The translations under genes and the position numbers were made by a program. Shown here in pieces: positions 1 through 11,538 of a stretch of 64,000 bases of DNA. Numbering within the stretch: the first letter of the stretch is position 1; each line of letters begins with the position of its first letter. The notes under the pieces were generated by a model. The model saw only the letters and a program-made list of their open reading frames with translations. It made no database searches and had not been told where the DNA came from. Source of the stretch: Dactylonectria macrodidyma. Its lineage: Eukaryota > Ascomycota > Sordariomycetes > Hypocreales > Nectriaceae. The stretch spans positions 62,001 to 126,000 of the forward strand of contig JAGMUV010000036.1 in the NCBI GenBank assembly GCA_020744425.1, read 5' to 3'.

Positions 1-2
1 CG

Positions 3-356
3 CAGGGAGGTCCATCCCAACAACCCGTTACTCCATCTCAGAACAAAAGGCCCGCAATCCCCGCATCTCCATCGTCTCAGTCAAGTTCGAACAACCCCGC
101 CCCCAAGAGACTCAGGGGGTCTACTGTAACTACCGCAACATCTCCAATCATTGCAGGGTCGCCAGTCTCCCCTTTAACATCCGTAGACTCTGATGAAAAT
201 GATAACCATGAAGAAGGTGAAGCCAAGGAAGACGAGAACTCTTGATCACCACCTAACATATCTGCCACACTCCGATCCTCCGTTCGTCCTAATATGAGGT
301 CATCAACTGCCGAACCAGGTGGCAGGAACAAGAGGCATCCGACAAAGAGACTTTAA
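3..356 (+). pseudogene. C-terminal tail of an OB-fold-like gene, copy A (partial, one nonsense codon)
   Basis: The window opens inside a reading frame rich in Pro, Ser and Gln. It carries a basic PKRLRG patch and then an acidic stretch. A TGA interrupts it at 243-245, and the same frame then stays open for 36 more codons to TAA at 354-356, ending in GGRNKRHPTKRL. The gene at 2197-3298 ends in the same order: basic SKRQR patch, Ser/Pro/acidic linker, and a GGTRPHRSRHPPKK tail. I infer that this is the 3' end of a related copy in the opposite orientation. The TGA could be a CGA-to-TGA transition at a CpG. The N-terminal part lies outside the window. The family assignment rests on the tail pattern only. 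Confidence 0.45.
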
Positions 357-1522
357 GTAGCCTAGTATAGTGATAGTGTGTGGTATTTTGGGCTGTTGTA
401 TTGGGTTTGGAAAACTTACAGATTGATATGTGGGGGGAAATAAGGGTGCGATTTCAACACCAGTGCGAGTGATCAAACTCCAATGATCTCAACACCAGGA
501 CATCTTGGCATGGCAGCTTCTTATACTCAAATTGACGATTTTCCCTCTTTGGTATTGCGACTGATTGATCTCTGCTAGTCTCAGTCCCCTGATCCCTGTC
601 TCAATTATTGACCCTCACCCTATTGGCTAGGTCTCTTAGTTCCGCAATAAGCTCTTCAAATCGTGCCACTCAAAATGGTGCCTGCTCCCCAAAGCCTACT
701 GCATAGGTCTTATTGGCTACGCAAGACAAAGGTAACACACACGCGCACCCTATTGGCCAATTCTCTTCATCCACCCACCCAGAGCCGACCACTTAAAACC
801 GCGCCCTCTTCTCAACACGTGCAGCAACCCACTAGTAAAACAGGCTCTTGTTGCAAGCTTCGTACCGAAAGGCTACTCAGCGCAAGGGAGCCGCCAACTT
901 GCCCACCACGCCCAGCTTCCAACTTCCAACTTCCTCCGGCGGACGTGCGCCTTCCCCTGTATATTAAAAATCCGATCTAATGTAACTAATAGATTTCACC
1001 TAACTCAAGCAGAAGCAGGAATCTCACAAAATGCAAACGACAAGAGCAACGACATTATGTATTATAAATTAAAAGCTCACGTGAATCCCACGTGAGTCTT
1101 AACAGAAAAAATCCCAGCCAATGAAGACTTCTTTACACTTGACAGGAGACGCAAACCGCAAGCGGTCTGCCCAAAAAGAGCCTTGAGGAACGAAGTTAAA
1201 GACGAAAATCGGCCAACGCAACTTGAGAAAATTTTGGGGTTTTGAGCTGATATTTTGAGCTGACATGAAATTTGGATGAAGCAACAAGATCAGTAGCTTG
1301 GTCACCGTGACGTCATCCCAAGCTCGACTGTGAGGCGTGATTGGCATGTCGAGACTTGAAACGTATCAAGGCTCTTTACAAAACATTAGGAAAACCTTAA
1401 TAGCAATCCGGGCGGAGTCATATTACTGGCACTCACTCTCCCAAAAGCTCACGATTACAACCATTGTGGTCAATTTATTTGATTGCAAGATACAGCATCT
1501 ACCGTCCTCTCTCATCGTGAAC
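357..1522. other. Intergenic stretch without a recognisable gene
   Basis: I see no coding pattern here. A palindromic 15-mer, TTCGTACCGAAAGGC, at 859-873 also occurs twice in tandem near 11,303-11,336, in front of a Helitron terminus. It may be a remnant of Helitron end sequence. Confidence 0.3.
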
Positions 1523-2068
1523 ATGTCGACGTGCCCGGTTCGGTTCCAATTTTCGTGCGACAATATCCCTGAAGGTCTGAATTTTACTCACGAGATTTCA
1601 AAGAGTCTCGTCAGGCCCCTATCCTATGCCCGGCAAGATGATTCATACGCCTATCGTTTTCAACGTGCAGTACTGCCTTTTTTAAAAGAACACGAACCGG
1701 CTTGTCGCGCAGCATCTAATCCGTTTTGCGGAATTTGCGGATCACCCATCGCGACCGTTCTACAGACGCCAATGTCCTTTCTTCACAAAGAGGGTGATCC
1801 CTACGTTGGAGTTCTTGTTAGCGGAGTGTGTGGGAAAGGCGAATGCGAAAGCCAGACGCGACAAGCCATCCAGGAGGAGATGTTCGAAGTTGGAGCAGGG
1901 GCCGAGGCTCAGGTGGAAGCCATAGTTTGCGCGGTGTGCGGAAAGATAGAAGGGATCAGGAAGTGCGGGCGGTGCAAAGCTGTGGCATACTGTGGCAAAG
2001 ACCACCAGAAGGCAGACTGGAAGACACACAGGGGAACGTGTGTATCTCGGGACGAAGAAAGTAACTGA
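1523..2068 (+). CDS. MYND-type zinc-finger protein
   Basis: This 181-residue reading frame has no intron. The ATG at 1523 is chosen because the open frame upstream of it is of unlike composition. The C-terminal MYND finger spans residues 136-173, with the order CxxC-x7-CxxC-x4-YC-x3-HQ-x3-W-x2-H-x3-C, all zinc ligands present. Four more cysteines (C69, C72, C103, C108) could form a second metal site. MYND fingers bind proline-rich partner proteins and occur in fungal regulators and SMYD-like methyltransferases; no SET domain is seen here. Many small fungal MYND proteins are uncharacterised. The gene lies between two copies of the OB-fold-like gene in transposon-rich DNA, so it could be Helitron cargo, but nothing proves this. 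Confidence 0.75.
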   Translation: MSTCPVRFQFSCDNIPEGLNFTHEISKSLVRPLSYARQDDSYAYRFQRAVLPFLKEHEPACRAASNPFCGICGSPIATVLQTPMSFLHKEGDPYVGVLVSGVCGKGECESQTRQAIQEEMFEVGAGAEAQVEAIVCAVCGKIEGIRKCGRCKAVAYCGKDHQKADWKTHRGTCVSRDEESN

Positions 2069-2196
2069 GCAGGGGAGTCACCTTGCAAGAGTCGCCTTGC
2101 AAGATCGAGAGTCATGGCTAGGTATAGGACAGGAGGGTGAAAGGGAGAAATACATTCAAATGTAGAGGCGCCTGACACCATGGCAGTGACCATTGT

Positions 2197-3298
2197 CTAC
2201 TCTCTATCGGCATATTTCTTAGGGGGGTGCCGGCTGCGATGCGGCCGTGTTCCACCATCAGGACTGGGGGAAGGGGCTAATGTGATTGAGGATTCCTCAG
2301 CATCAGCTATAATCAACGGGGATGGGGGATTGGGTAAGGCTTTTGCGTTGTCCGCTAGGTGCGGTAGATGGAGGCGGCCTCCTGTCGCTTCTTGCGAAGT
2401 TGGATTCCCATAGGATGGCTCCGCAACGTCGCTGGCGCCCTCGGAGACGCGCTGTCTCTTTGAAGGGGAGGATGGAGTAGCCCGGCCCTCCCAGCGAGCG
2501 GACCGCTTTGAAGGCGGAGTAGCGGTCGGAGTCGGCGTGGCCGGGGGGACTTGGGCAGGCCTCGGCAGGTAGGCCAAGTCCAGGACACGGAGGGCCAAAT
2601 GATTGGTGTCAGTGGTGCGACCAGCTACCTTGGCGGTGATGCTCAGGAGAGCTCCCGGTGATGGTGTTCTGACTTTTTGCCACCGCTTCGTATTTTCAAA
2701 GAAACAAGCCACAGAGAACGGGACCGGAGATGCCTTTGAGGCGTCGTACACGGATGTTTCAACGGTGAACCGGCGAGGCTCAGAAGGGTCGCTGGTGTTG
2801 TCGTTAGGTGATGGCACGGATCCGATAACGGTCACTATCGGGAGCCACTGTCCTGGTAAGTAGCGGCGATACTCTTCGAAGTCGGAGACGTCACCAGGGT
2901 GTCTAGGAAGGTCAGGCCGTGTGAGACCGAGTGTGAGTCGTGACGTACCTCGACAAACTGAGGGCCTGGACGCTGATCTCTAGTGTGCCGCCCACGGACT
3001 GGGTGGCGGAGAAGCGGCCGTCGGCATAGAAGAAGGTGTTAGGGGTGTAGAGGTCGCGCTCTTCTCACGTCAAATAGGCATGAATGCGGGTGCGAATGGG
3101 CTCGATGTCGATGCTAGAAGTATAGAAGCCGTCCTCCTCAAAGATGTTGACGTCAGCCTGGATCTCGACGTAGTTGGGTGCGTTTTCCCGACTCGGGTCG
3201 TCCGTGATGCTGTCCACAAAGTCTCGCAGGTGGATGGTATTCGAGAAGGTCACTTGCCGAGACATGTCGAGCAGAGGTTGAAGGCCGAAGCAATGCAT
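2197..3298 (-). pseudogene. OB-fold-like, possibly ssDNA-binding protein gene, copy B (one nonsense codon)
   Basis: Two exons (3298-2949 and 2902-2197) joined by a 46-bp GTACGT...CTAG intron give a 351-codon frame with a single TGA at 3065-3067. The junction reads ...SLSR-HPGDVSDFEEYRRYL. The second half holds a beta-rich block (VTVIGSV, PVPFSVACFFENTKRW, GALLSITAKVAGRTT, LALRVLDLAYLP) that looks like an OB fold. A Pro/Ser/basic tail with SKRSARWEG and SKRQR motifs follows. The gene sits about 800 bp from the Helitron Rep-helicase gene and is divergent from it. Plant Helitrons carry RPA-like ssDNA-binding genes; by analogy this could be a fungal Helitron accessory gene, which is inference. 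Removing the TGA (perhaps from CGA) leaves no other defect. The start could also be the ATG at 3265. Confidence 0.55.
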
Positions 3299-3421
3299 GG
3301 AAAGGGGCAAGGAGTCGGGGGGTGCATGAGGGGCTCATATAAGGGCTTCATCCCAAATTTTTGACACACCGCCTAGGTCGAGCCACCGGGTGTTGTGACG
3401 GACGCGGTGTTAGAGGAGAAA

Positions 3422-3515
3422 ATGTTGCATCTAGCAGATGGAAGTGATCATATGTTTGAGAAGCTCTTGCTATTCATCCTATCTAATGAGGGTCTTTGGG
3501 TCAGTCTTATAGATG
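3422..3515 (+). repeat. Dispersed repeat, copy 1 (partner at 27,961-28,046)
   Basis: By eye this segment aligns with 27,961-28,046 over about 85-90 bp. Shared blocks include TTGCATC, GAAGCTCTTG, TAATGA-GGTCTT and TCAGTCTTATAGA, separated by small gaps. Both copies run into GC-rich DNA. It is probably a fragment of a dispersed mobile element of unknown class. Confidence 0.5.
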
Positions 3516-3627
3516 AAGAGACTGATGATGACCTCGGATGATATCGGACAGCCGAGACGGTCCGGATGCTACGGACTATTTGAATTTATCTAGCTATTCA
3601 CCTGATCAGAGGAAAGGCCGGTCTTGT

Positions 3628-3672
3628 GATGAGGCTGATGACGAGGCCGATGACGAGGCCGGTGACGAGGCC
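3628..3672 (+). repeat. 12-bp tandem repeat, GATGACGAGGCC type
   Basis: About four imperfect copies of a 12-bp unit (GATGAGGCT, GATGACGAGGCC, GGTGACGAGGCC) stand in tandem. The unit could encode Asp-Asp-Glu-Ala, but no supporting gene is seen around it. The rest of 3,516-4,099 shows no recognisable gene. Confidence 0.6.
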
Positions 3673-4099
3673 AGTGGCTATGGACGCCTATGACGAAAGA
3701 CAGAAAGCTTGACTGTTATCATAACCGTAGAAATCCGATATCCAGATATGTGACAGAAAACCTTAATATCTCCGCCAAATCGATTGGCGAGGGCAGAAGA
3801 CGGCAGACATTGAGACGCCCGGAAGATATCACCATCGATTCAAGGCAATATAGCCTGCCTTTGCGGCCCTGGGTGGAATGGTATCTCCGCTTCTGCCGGA
3901 GCAGAGGATCAGGGGAAACCCGGGTTGAGACGTAGAGGACGGATTCTAGGACTACGCAGGAGCAAGGCCCAGGGTCGGAGGGTCGGGCGGTAGGAGGTCA
4001 TGGACAAGGTGGTAGGATTATTTATCTGGGGCCCTGCGTCGTGTTTTGTACAGCGTGGCAGAAATACTAAGGTAGGAGAGCTAGTAAAGGCGATTCATT

Positions 4100-7000
4100 A
4101 TGGAGAAGGAGAGTCTAGCCGAGCAGTTCCGCCGACGGGATGCGCGCAACCGCGAGAACGTTGCGCTTGCCGGTCTGGGAATCCGTACATCGGCGGACAT
4201 CTTCGAGGCTGCGCAGCTGCAGTTCCAGGAGGCAGCTAGGACAGAGAGCAACTCAGTGGCACCGGGACCGGTCGACGCTTCAGGGCTGGCGAGTCTCGGC
4301 ATCCGGACGTCGGCCGACATTTTAGAGGCGACGCAAAGAGAGTACGAACAATCGAGGGAGGAGGGTTCTCGCAGGCGGCGGGGTCGGAAACCGAGGGAGT
4401 CTGGCAGCGTCGAGAGGCAGCCAAGGAGCCTAGAAGGCAGACCGGGAAACAACGAGGCTGCAAGGCCGGGAAATAACCAGCTTGCAAGGCCTGGAACATT
4501 GTTCCGGTCCGTTCAGATAGACGGAGGCAGCGGGGTGCCGTTAGCCCCACGACCGGCCAGCGAGGAAGAGGCGCACAATCAGCTGAATACGGCGATGCTC
4601 GCGGGATCAGATTCCCGTCCATGGGAGGAAATGCTGGAGGCTGGGCGAAGGTCTCTGGTCGCAGATCTAGGGCTTCGGACGGTGGCTGATATTTCCGAGG
4701 AGTCGAGAAACGACAATATTTGGCAATGGAAACGGACGAGGACAGTGGAGTCGTTCGGCCAAGTCGCCGGCGAGGCCGAGGATGCGGCGGAGGACGGTGC
4801 TCCTCCTGCGGGGCCGAGTACGCAGCCGGGAAGGAAGAGAGCGGGTTCTGGCCGCACTGATCAGCCAGCACCGAAGCGCAAGAGGGCCGCGGTCCGCCGA
4901 GAGAGGGACGAGGAAGAACAGGCGGGGGACCTCGCCTGCGTCTTAGAGGCGCTCGATGAAGAGTTTGCGGAGAAGGAACGACTCTCACACGGACAGGAAT
5001 GGTGTGCGCCTGTGCCTCACGAGAGGAAGGTGAAGACGGTCCAGGAATTTTACAAGGCGTTTCATGAGACGAGGACGTTACCGATCCTCACCTGCATGTT
5101 CTGCTACCGTAAGTACAGCAGGGCAGAGTTGGAAGATGTTGAGTGGGACAGGTGGATGGCAAGTCCTGTCGAGAAGCGCGATGGATCACCCTTCAAGTGC
5201 CTCCGGTGCTTCCCTGTGGGGGGGAAGATTCGTGGGTGTGCGGATTGCGTGAGACAACTGAAGAGAGGCGCCTTGTCTCCGGCCGCACAGCTGCACACCA
5301 AGCTAGGATGCGAGCACATGTTTCCCGATGAGCTGAAGGGCCTCACGCCGGTGGAGGAGAAGCTCATCGCGCTGAACTCGTGTTACGGCTTCATCACCAA
5401 GTACAGCATCCCAGAGGGGCACCGGCAGAATGTGAGATATCCGAGGCATGTCAAGGGGCACATCACGGTATTCCCCAACAACGTGCAGGAGCTAGCGACA
5501 AGGGTGCTTCCGCATCCGCTCCTGAAGGTTATGGATGACATTCACGTGTCGTGGCAGGGGCCGGAGAGGCCGGCGCCGAGCGATCTCTCGGCACTGCTCT
5601 CGGTGCGGCGCCGAGCGATCTCTCGGCACTGCTCTCGGTGCGGCGCCGAGTTGTGGAAAGGGCCCTAATGTGGCTGAAGAGGCACAATCCTTTGTATGTC
5701 GACATCGACATTGATACGGCGGAACTGGATAGCTGGAATGCACCGTCGCACGGTGTGCCATACCAAGTCTATGAGCGTTTGGAACGGGACGAGCCGTCGG
5801 CGTGGGAGAAGGCACGAACGGCACAAGTCGTGCCACCCACAGAGCGCGGCTTGGAGGATGAGGGAAGCGTAGATATTCGAGAAGTGCTGGCAACGCTGGG
5901 CCACGGGTTCGATGCAGGCATCGGGGGGGACGCGGCGGGGAAATCAGTGGATGCCGATTGTGAAGCCGGAGACGAGAACGTCGATAGTGCTACCGCCGCT
6001 GCCGGCCCGGTCCACGAGATCAGCTCGTCCGGGATGTTCGCCCTCGATGGGCGACCGGATATCGCGGACGCGGAGAAGTTGCGGTATGTCTACGATGCTC
6101 TGCGCCATGATGATGCCCGTTACGAAATACGGGCTGGGATGTGGGCGGGATCGGCCGAGGTGCGACATGGAGACACGCGTGAACCCTATATTCTCGTGTC
6201 CAGGGGGGAGGACTTTGCCGATCCCTTCGACGCACCGTTCTTTGCAAAGACGTTCCCGACTCTGTTTCCTATCGGTAGAGGGGGCCCACGCCAGGCCGAG
6301 GAGAGCCTCACGGACGTGGGCGGTGAGGTGGATGGAAGCGTCGAAGCGGAGGCCAGGGCGCGGAGTCTCGTCTCGTCGCGAAATATGACCCTAGAGACGT
6401 GGGCCAAAGTGGTGCTCCAGCGCCACGGCGGCCGGTTCGCGACACATCACGTCTTCGCCTTTCTCGTCTTCAACATGGGAGTGAGGTCGAGAAATCGTCG
6501 CGTCAGCATGCTCAGCGTGACGAGGAAGAACTTCCCGGAGGTGGAGCGCATTGTAGGCTCGCTGAGCGCGGAGAGGTTGGAGGCGGCCAAAGTCGAGCTG
6601 GAGACGACCAGGAAGACGGGTGACGAGGCCGTTGGCCAGTTATTGAGGAGCCTGTCGCTGTACGGGTTCCGCCAGCCAATGTCGAGGGAGAGCCGGCTGA
6701 GCATGCGGCGGAAGATCAAGTCGCTCATTATACGGGAAGGCATACCCGCGATATGGTTCACGCTGAACCCGAACGACATCACAAACCCGGTCAAGCTCAG
6801 GCTTGCTGCATATCGGACGCGGGATCCGGACGAAGCCGAGGCCTTTCTAACGAGCCTCGACCTAGCATATAAGCGAGCACGGCTGGCGGTCTCGGATCCC
6901 CTCAGCTCAGCAGTCTTCTTCCACCGGGAGATGTCCATGTTCTTCGAACACTACGTGAAGGTGGGAGTGGATTCTGTGTTTGGGCGGATCAGCAGGTACT

Positions 7001-10000
7001 TTGGGGCTGTGGAGACTAACGAGCGCGGGGCGCTCCACGTCCACGGATTGCTCTGGCTCCAGGGAAACATGCACCTCAGCTCCATACTCGGAGATGTCGC
7101 GGGGGAGGATCAAGCGGAGTACCGGGAGAGAGTCATCCGGTACATCGACAGCGTCTTCGAGGAGGTTGGTTCCCCGCGCGCAAGAGCGACTCAGGAACGC
7201 ATTATCTAACATGAGAGTCGATAAATGTAGGATCTCGACCAGGAGGCTTCCTCGGTGGTGCAGGCGGAGAGGTCCGTGACGTCGGACATATCGTCGCTGC
7301 TGCGGAACAGCCAGCAGTTCGCCTCCTCGTTCGACGAGGAAAGCAACTTTTGCGCAGGCGCTACCCAGATCCACACCCACAGCCCTACGTGCGTGAAATA
7401 CTCCATCAAGGGACAGCGCAAGAATCGAGATCCGTGCCGGTTCAAGGCGCCGTGGAGATTAGTGGAGAGGACGGCGTTCACTGAAAGCGGAGTGTTGCAG
7501 ATCCGGCGAAGTCACAGCATGGTGAACCGGTGGAACAAGGCCATGGCGGTAGGATTGCGACACAACCACGACATCTCCTTCATCGCGACTCAGTGCAAGA
7601 CCATGGCCATCGTGTTCTACGTGACCAACTATGCAACCAAGGTCGAGGATCCGGTGTGGAAAAGGGTGGCCGCAGCGGCAGAACTGCTCCCCGTCCTGAA
7701 CGAGTCGGTCACCGAGAGCCAGACGGAGGAGGCGAAGCGAGACCAGAACAGAACGCGCCAGTTCCTGATGAGAGTCGCGAATCGCATCTTCACAGACCGG
7801 CCGCTGTCGCAGGTCGAAGTCGTCGCTCATTTGCTAGGGTATCCTACTGAGTTTGCGAGCAACCATGGCTGGACCTTCCTTAATGCATCTTCCCTTTACT
7901 GGCACATCTTCCGACGGTGGCGGCACCTGCGACGCCAGAGCGGCATGGAGATGGCGGACGAGCAGGTCGAGGAGACGGTACTCCTAGAAGAGGCCGGACA
8001 AAGGATCTCTTTCCTGCAAGCATACCCGCACCGCGGCGGACTACTGCAGGGACTGTCGCTGTACGACTACATGTCCGTAGTCAAGCTGAAGCGGAGGAGC
8101 AACGGAGCAGGAGTCTGGGGGGAGGTGCAATTCGACAGCTCGTGGCCCCTCTCGCAGACGTGGGTGCAAGCGCTGCGAAAGCCCGGCGAGCACGCTGTCG
8201 TCTGTTTCGATGGTTACCTGAGTACGGACTTTAGCGACGAAGGCGAGGTCTACCATAAGAGGTACGTAGCGAGCACGCGAATAGCTTGACATGTCTGCCC
8301 AAAAGCTGACGTTGCTATGGTAGGGCGGCAGTCCAGCATCTCGCAATATTCGTGCCGTGGGAATTGTTCTCGTCCGAGACATCAGGCGATATCAACACCA
8401 TCTGGGAAAGACAGAAACAGGCGCTGCCCCGGAGGATGTCCTTCCTCGCAGATAACATCCAACTCCTTCACCGGTCGGCTGAAGACGCGAAACGCGATGC
8501 GAAGCAGTGGGCCGCCCAATCCGGGGACGGCGATCCCGCCTCCGAGGCGATCGGCCCGGATATGGGCGACGGTGATGAGGGACCGGGTCGGGCGTTCCGG
8601 TCGGACGGCGTCGCCAACGCAATCCGCCTCATCGACGTCTTGAGGACGACGATGGGAGCCAACCAGGTCACGGCCGGCTCGAAGGAGATCTCGAGAATGA
8701 TACGGCAGTTGAGTCGATTCCACCAAGTGGCCTTGCGTTCAATGGACGAGCCGTGCCGTGCGATATTTAACGAGCAGGGGCTGGACGCCCAAGAAGGACC
8801 GTTTCTGGGGGCAGATGTACCAGGACAGGGGTTGATCAGGTCCATCAAGTCGCAGCAAAGGAATGTGTCGAAAGAGAGAGAAAGGATGATCCAGGGAATA
8901 CAAGGCCGGCCTGACGACGACACCATAGGTCACGGTTCAGCTGTGGACTGTGAGCCGAACGGGTTCGGCGAGCAGGGCGAGGGTCTCACAAGTGCCGATC
9001 CGGGGGCCTCAGTCCGGGGCACAGGTCCTTCGACGAGCATCCACTTCGGCCCGTCGACGTCGTTTTCCGAGGCAGGGAGGCAACTGGCTGAGGCGTTCAC
9101 GCTCAACGAGAGACAGAGCATCGCCTTCCGACTGATATGCCGCCAACTCGACCGGGTACGTCGCGATGAACAAGGGACATCTCAGCTCTGCCAATTCGTC
9201 GGCGGCGAGGGCGGCACGGGGAAATCACGAGTCATTGGTGCCGTCGCCGAGCTGTTCGCGAGCAGGGGGATGTCGCACCGTCTGTTGCTAACGGCGACGT
9301 CGGGAACGGCCGCCGCAAGCATTGACGGGATCACCATCCACTCCGCATGCGGGTTCTCCAAAGATACGGCGGCGCGGTCTCGCCGAGTAGAGCCGGACGG
9401 CTTTGCAGCGCCCAGCTCTTCTGGTCTCCGTATCGATGGGCAGACCACGGCCGAGTGGCAGGAGAAGTGGTTGCTGATCATAGACGAGGTAAGCATGTTG
9501 GGGGCGAGGACACTGTACACCGTAAACGAACGGCTCTGCCAGCTCCGAGGATCTGCCCGCGACTTCGGTGGGATCCCCACCGTCCTCTTCTGCGGAGACT
9601 TTCACCAGTTCCGTCCCGTGCAGGAGAGATCGATCCTGCTCCCGAGCACGGCCATCGCCTGGGACGAAGAACGATCGTTCACAGCTGAGCAGAGGTACCA
9701 GCACGACAGGGCACACGCGCTATGGAACAAGTTCACGACGGTGGTCATGCTAAACGAACAAGTCCGCGCCGCCGGCGATCCACAACTGCAGCGGCTGCTG
9801 ACGCGAGTGCGCCAGGGCGTGCAAGACCAGTCAGACCTGGAGTTACTGAATAGCACCTGCTACCGGGAGGACAGGCAGATCCCATGGGAGTCGGGCATCA
9901 CGGTGGTGACGCCGCTGAACAGAAACCGCTGGAACCTGAACATCGAGGCGTCCCTCTGTTTCCAGAAGGAGCGGAGGGCGCCGCTGCGCATCTTCATCTC

Positions 10001-10724
10001 CGAGCACAGATGGAAGGACGGGGAGCCGAGTGAGGAGGAAGCCGTCATGATCCTCAACCAGGGAGACGACAGCGCCATCCCGGTACCTGCCGTCCTCATG
10101 TTCGTTCCGGGTATGCCCGTCGTCGTGAACCAGAACACCCACCAAGGACTGAAGCTGGTCAACGGAGCAAGCTACGCGGCGCTAGACGTCATCCTCGACA
10201 AGGCGCACCCGGGCTATCACGTCGACGCCGATATCATCCTCCACTTTGGCCCTCCGGCGGGGATCGTGCTCGCGTCGGAGACGACGAGAGACCTCCGCTT
10301 CGTCGGTATGCCGCCCGGCACGATCCTCCTGACGCCTATCAGCATCAAAATAGAGTGCCAGAGGAAGCGGCCGTGGCAGAAGAACAACGTCAGTAGGCGG
10401 GGGCTGCCATGCGCCGCGGCTTTCGCATGTACGGACTACAAAGTCCAAAGCAAAACGTTAGATCGGGTTGCCCTCGAACTGCGCGGAACCAGGACGACGA
10501 GCATCGACGGTCAGGTGGTCCCGACACAATGCGACCCGTACAGTCTGTACGTGCAGCTGTCACGATGCAAGTCGCTGGACGGCATCATGCTCCTGTCAAA
10601 GGCGCGAGAGAGGGACTTCGTAGGCAACAAGGTGCCCGACAACATGGTTGCAGCGGAGTGGAGGCTGGAACGGTTGAGCGACGCAACGATCAGAAAAGCC
10701 GAGCTGTGGGACTGGTCAGGATAA
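4100..10724 (+). pseudogene. Helitron Rep-helicase (HUH nuclease plus Pif1-like helicase), frameshifted
   Basis: Three exons (4100-7164, 7231-8261, 8324-10724) with introns of 66 and 62 bp, both with CTAAC/CTGAC branch sites. A 35-bp tandem duplication at 5573-5642 shifts the frame and ends the first frame at 5668; with one unit the gene would encode about 2153 residues. Order: a low-complexity N terminus with LGIRT-ADI repeats, a Cys-containing block ending in PRHVKGHITVFPNNVQELA (DUF6570-like), a Helitron-like N domain with the metal-binding motif ALHVHGLLW near 7030, a two-tyrosine motif FYVTNYATK near 7617, then a Pif1 helicase with Walker A GGEGGTGKS near 9201, Walker B LLIIDEVSMLG, and a C-terminal SLYVQLSRCKSLDG motif. 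The protein would nick, unwind and replicate the element by rolling circle. Apart from the duplication I see no other break. Confidence 0.88.
5573..5642 (+). repeat. 35-bp tandem duplication inside the Helitron helicase gene
   Basis: Units 5573-5607 and 5608-5642 are identical, and the first 8 bases occur a third time at 5643-5650. The unit starts GCGCCGAGCGATCTC. Since 35 is not a multiple of three, the frame changes from PSDLSALLSVRRR into ISRHCSRCG and stops at 5668. The related gene at 12,720 has one unit and reads on as SVRRRVVERAL. Confidence 0.95.
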
Positions 10725-11351
10725 GAACTGATCAAGAAGTCAGACAATAAGTGTTAGTAAGATGTAGATGAAGGGGACCATAAGGTGAAAATGCATTTAC
10801 AGATTAAAGCTGATGTTCAGGATGTGGTTCATGATCGTTTTCGATTTCGATGTTTTCTAACGCTTTCAGGGCGTTATCACAGAGCTTAGAAGAGATAACA
10901 CGTGCTTGCCGCCTGGTACGATTAGTCATCTTATCTCTTTCGTTGATGTTATATGAAACGCAAGGCGCCGCGAGAAAAAGATTGACAGCACGAGGGGTTT
11001 GGTCAGGTGCTGAAGCACGTGGTTTTAAGGGCGAAACTTTTGATTGGAGGAGTCAGGTGATTTTGAGGCCCGGAAAAAGATGGCGGCATAAAAACCTTTC
11101 GTCACTTCGTTCCTCAAGGCATCTCGGGGGGGTGAGGGTGAATTCTCAGATTTGCCACATGTGGCAAATGAGAGTGGGAGGATTCGGACCAATAGAGGGA
11201 CCCGGATGGGGTTAATCCGGACCAACAGGAGGTGCAGTTACGCTTCCGAATCGGGTAATCGCAGAATGCGGGGGTGAAAAATCCCAGAGCTTAAGAAGAC
11301 CTTTCGTACCGAAAGGCACCTTTCGTACCGAAAGGCAAAACTTATGGATTA
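10725..11351. other. Subterminal non-coding region of the Helitron
   Basis: No gene is seen. Two tandem 17-bp palindromes, CCTTTCGTACCGAAAGG, lie at about 11,301-11,335, directly before the terminal hairpin. They could form stem-loops on single-stranded transposition intermediates. Confidence 0.4.
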
Positions 11352-11376
11352 ATGTAGAGTCAGCCTTCGGCTGAAT
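11352..11376 (+). other. Helitron terminus with hairpin
   Basis: This 25-bp segment contains the stem TCAGCC-TTC-GGCTGA. An exact inverted copy stands at 39988-40012, and sequence similarity stops on both sides of the 25 bp. That is what is expected of terminal inverted repeats shared by related elements. Flanking bases (AA|TT here, T|TC at the other site) are compatible with TT-target insertion of Helentron-like elements. Confidence 0.55.
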
Positions 11377-11538
11377 TAGCGGATGACTTGGATACTGCAG
11401 GAACCAATGTGACATGTCGTATTAAGGAGCATAATCGTCACCCAGAAGCGAAATCGTGCAACTAAAGAGATTCCGCCGCGGAAGCCTTGTGATCTACCGG
11501 CCGCCTGGAGTCATCGATGTCGAGAAGGCAGCAGCAGG

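Larger units (their letters stand above)
4100..11376 (+). mobile_element. Helitron, Rep-helicase type; right end placed, left end unknown
   Basis: The element contains a complete-length but broken Rep-helicase gene (4100-10724). The right boundary is placed at a palindromic terminus at 11352-11376, whose core CAGCCTTCGGCTG is a hairpin. The same 25 bases occur in inverse orientation at 39988-40012 at the edge of another helicase remnant. Inverted end repeats plus a terminal hairpin fit the Helitron2/Helentron variant known in Fusarium. Just inside the end are two tandem CCTTTCGTACCGAAAGG palindromes. The left end was not found and may lie upstream of the two OB-fold-like genes, or outside the window. 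Confidence 0.55.

Noticed and set aside
77..331. 84-codon minus-strand frame at the left edge
   Set aside because: It mirrors the Ser/Pro-rich plus-strand tail and has no family motif.
3690..3935. 81-codon plus frame before the Helitron gene
   Set aside because: Low-complexity basic sequence without family features.
4236..4988. 250-codon minus-strand frame inside the Helitron helicase
   Set aside because: It is a shadow of a GC-rich gene; the plus strand carries the conserved motifs.
6447..6938. 163-codon minus-strand frame
   Set aside because: It is antisense to the Helitron N domain and has no own motif.
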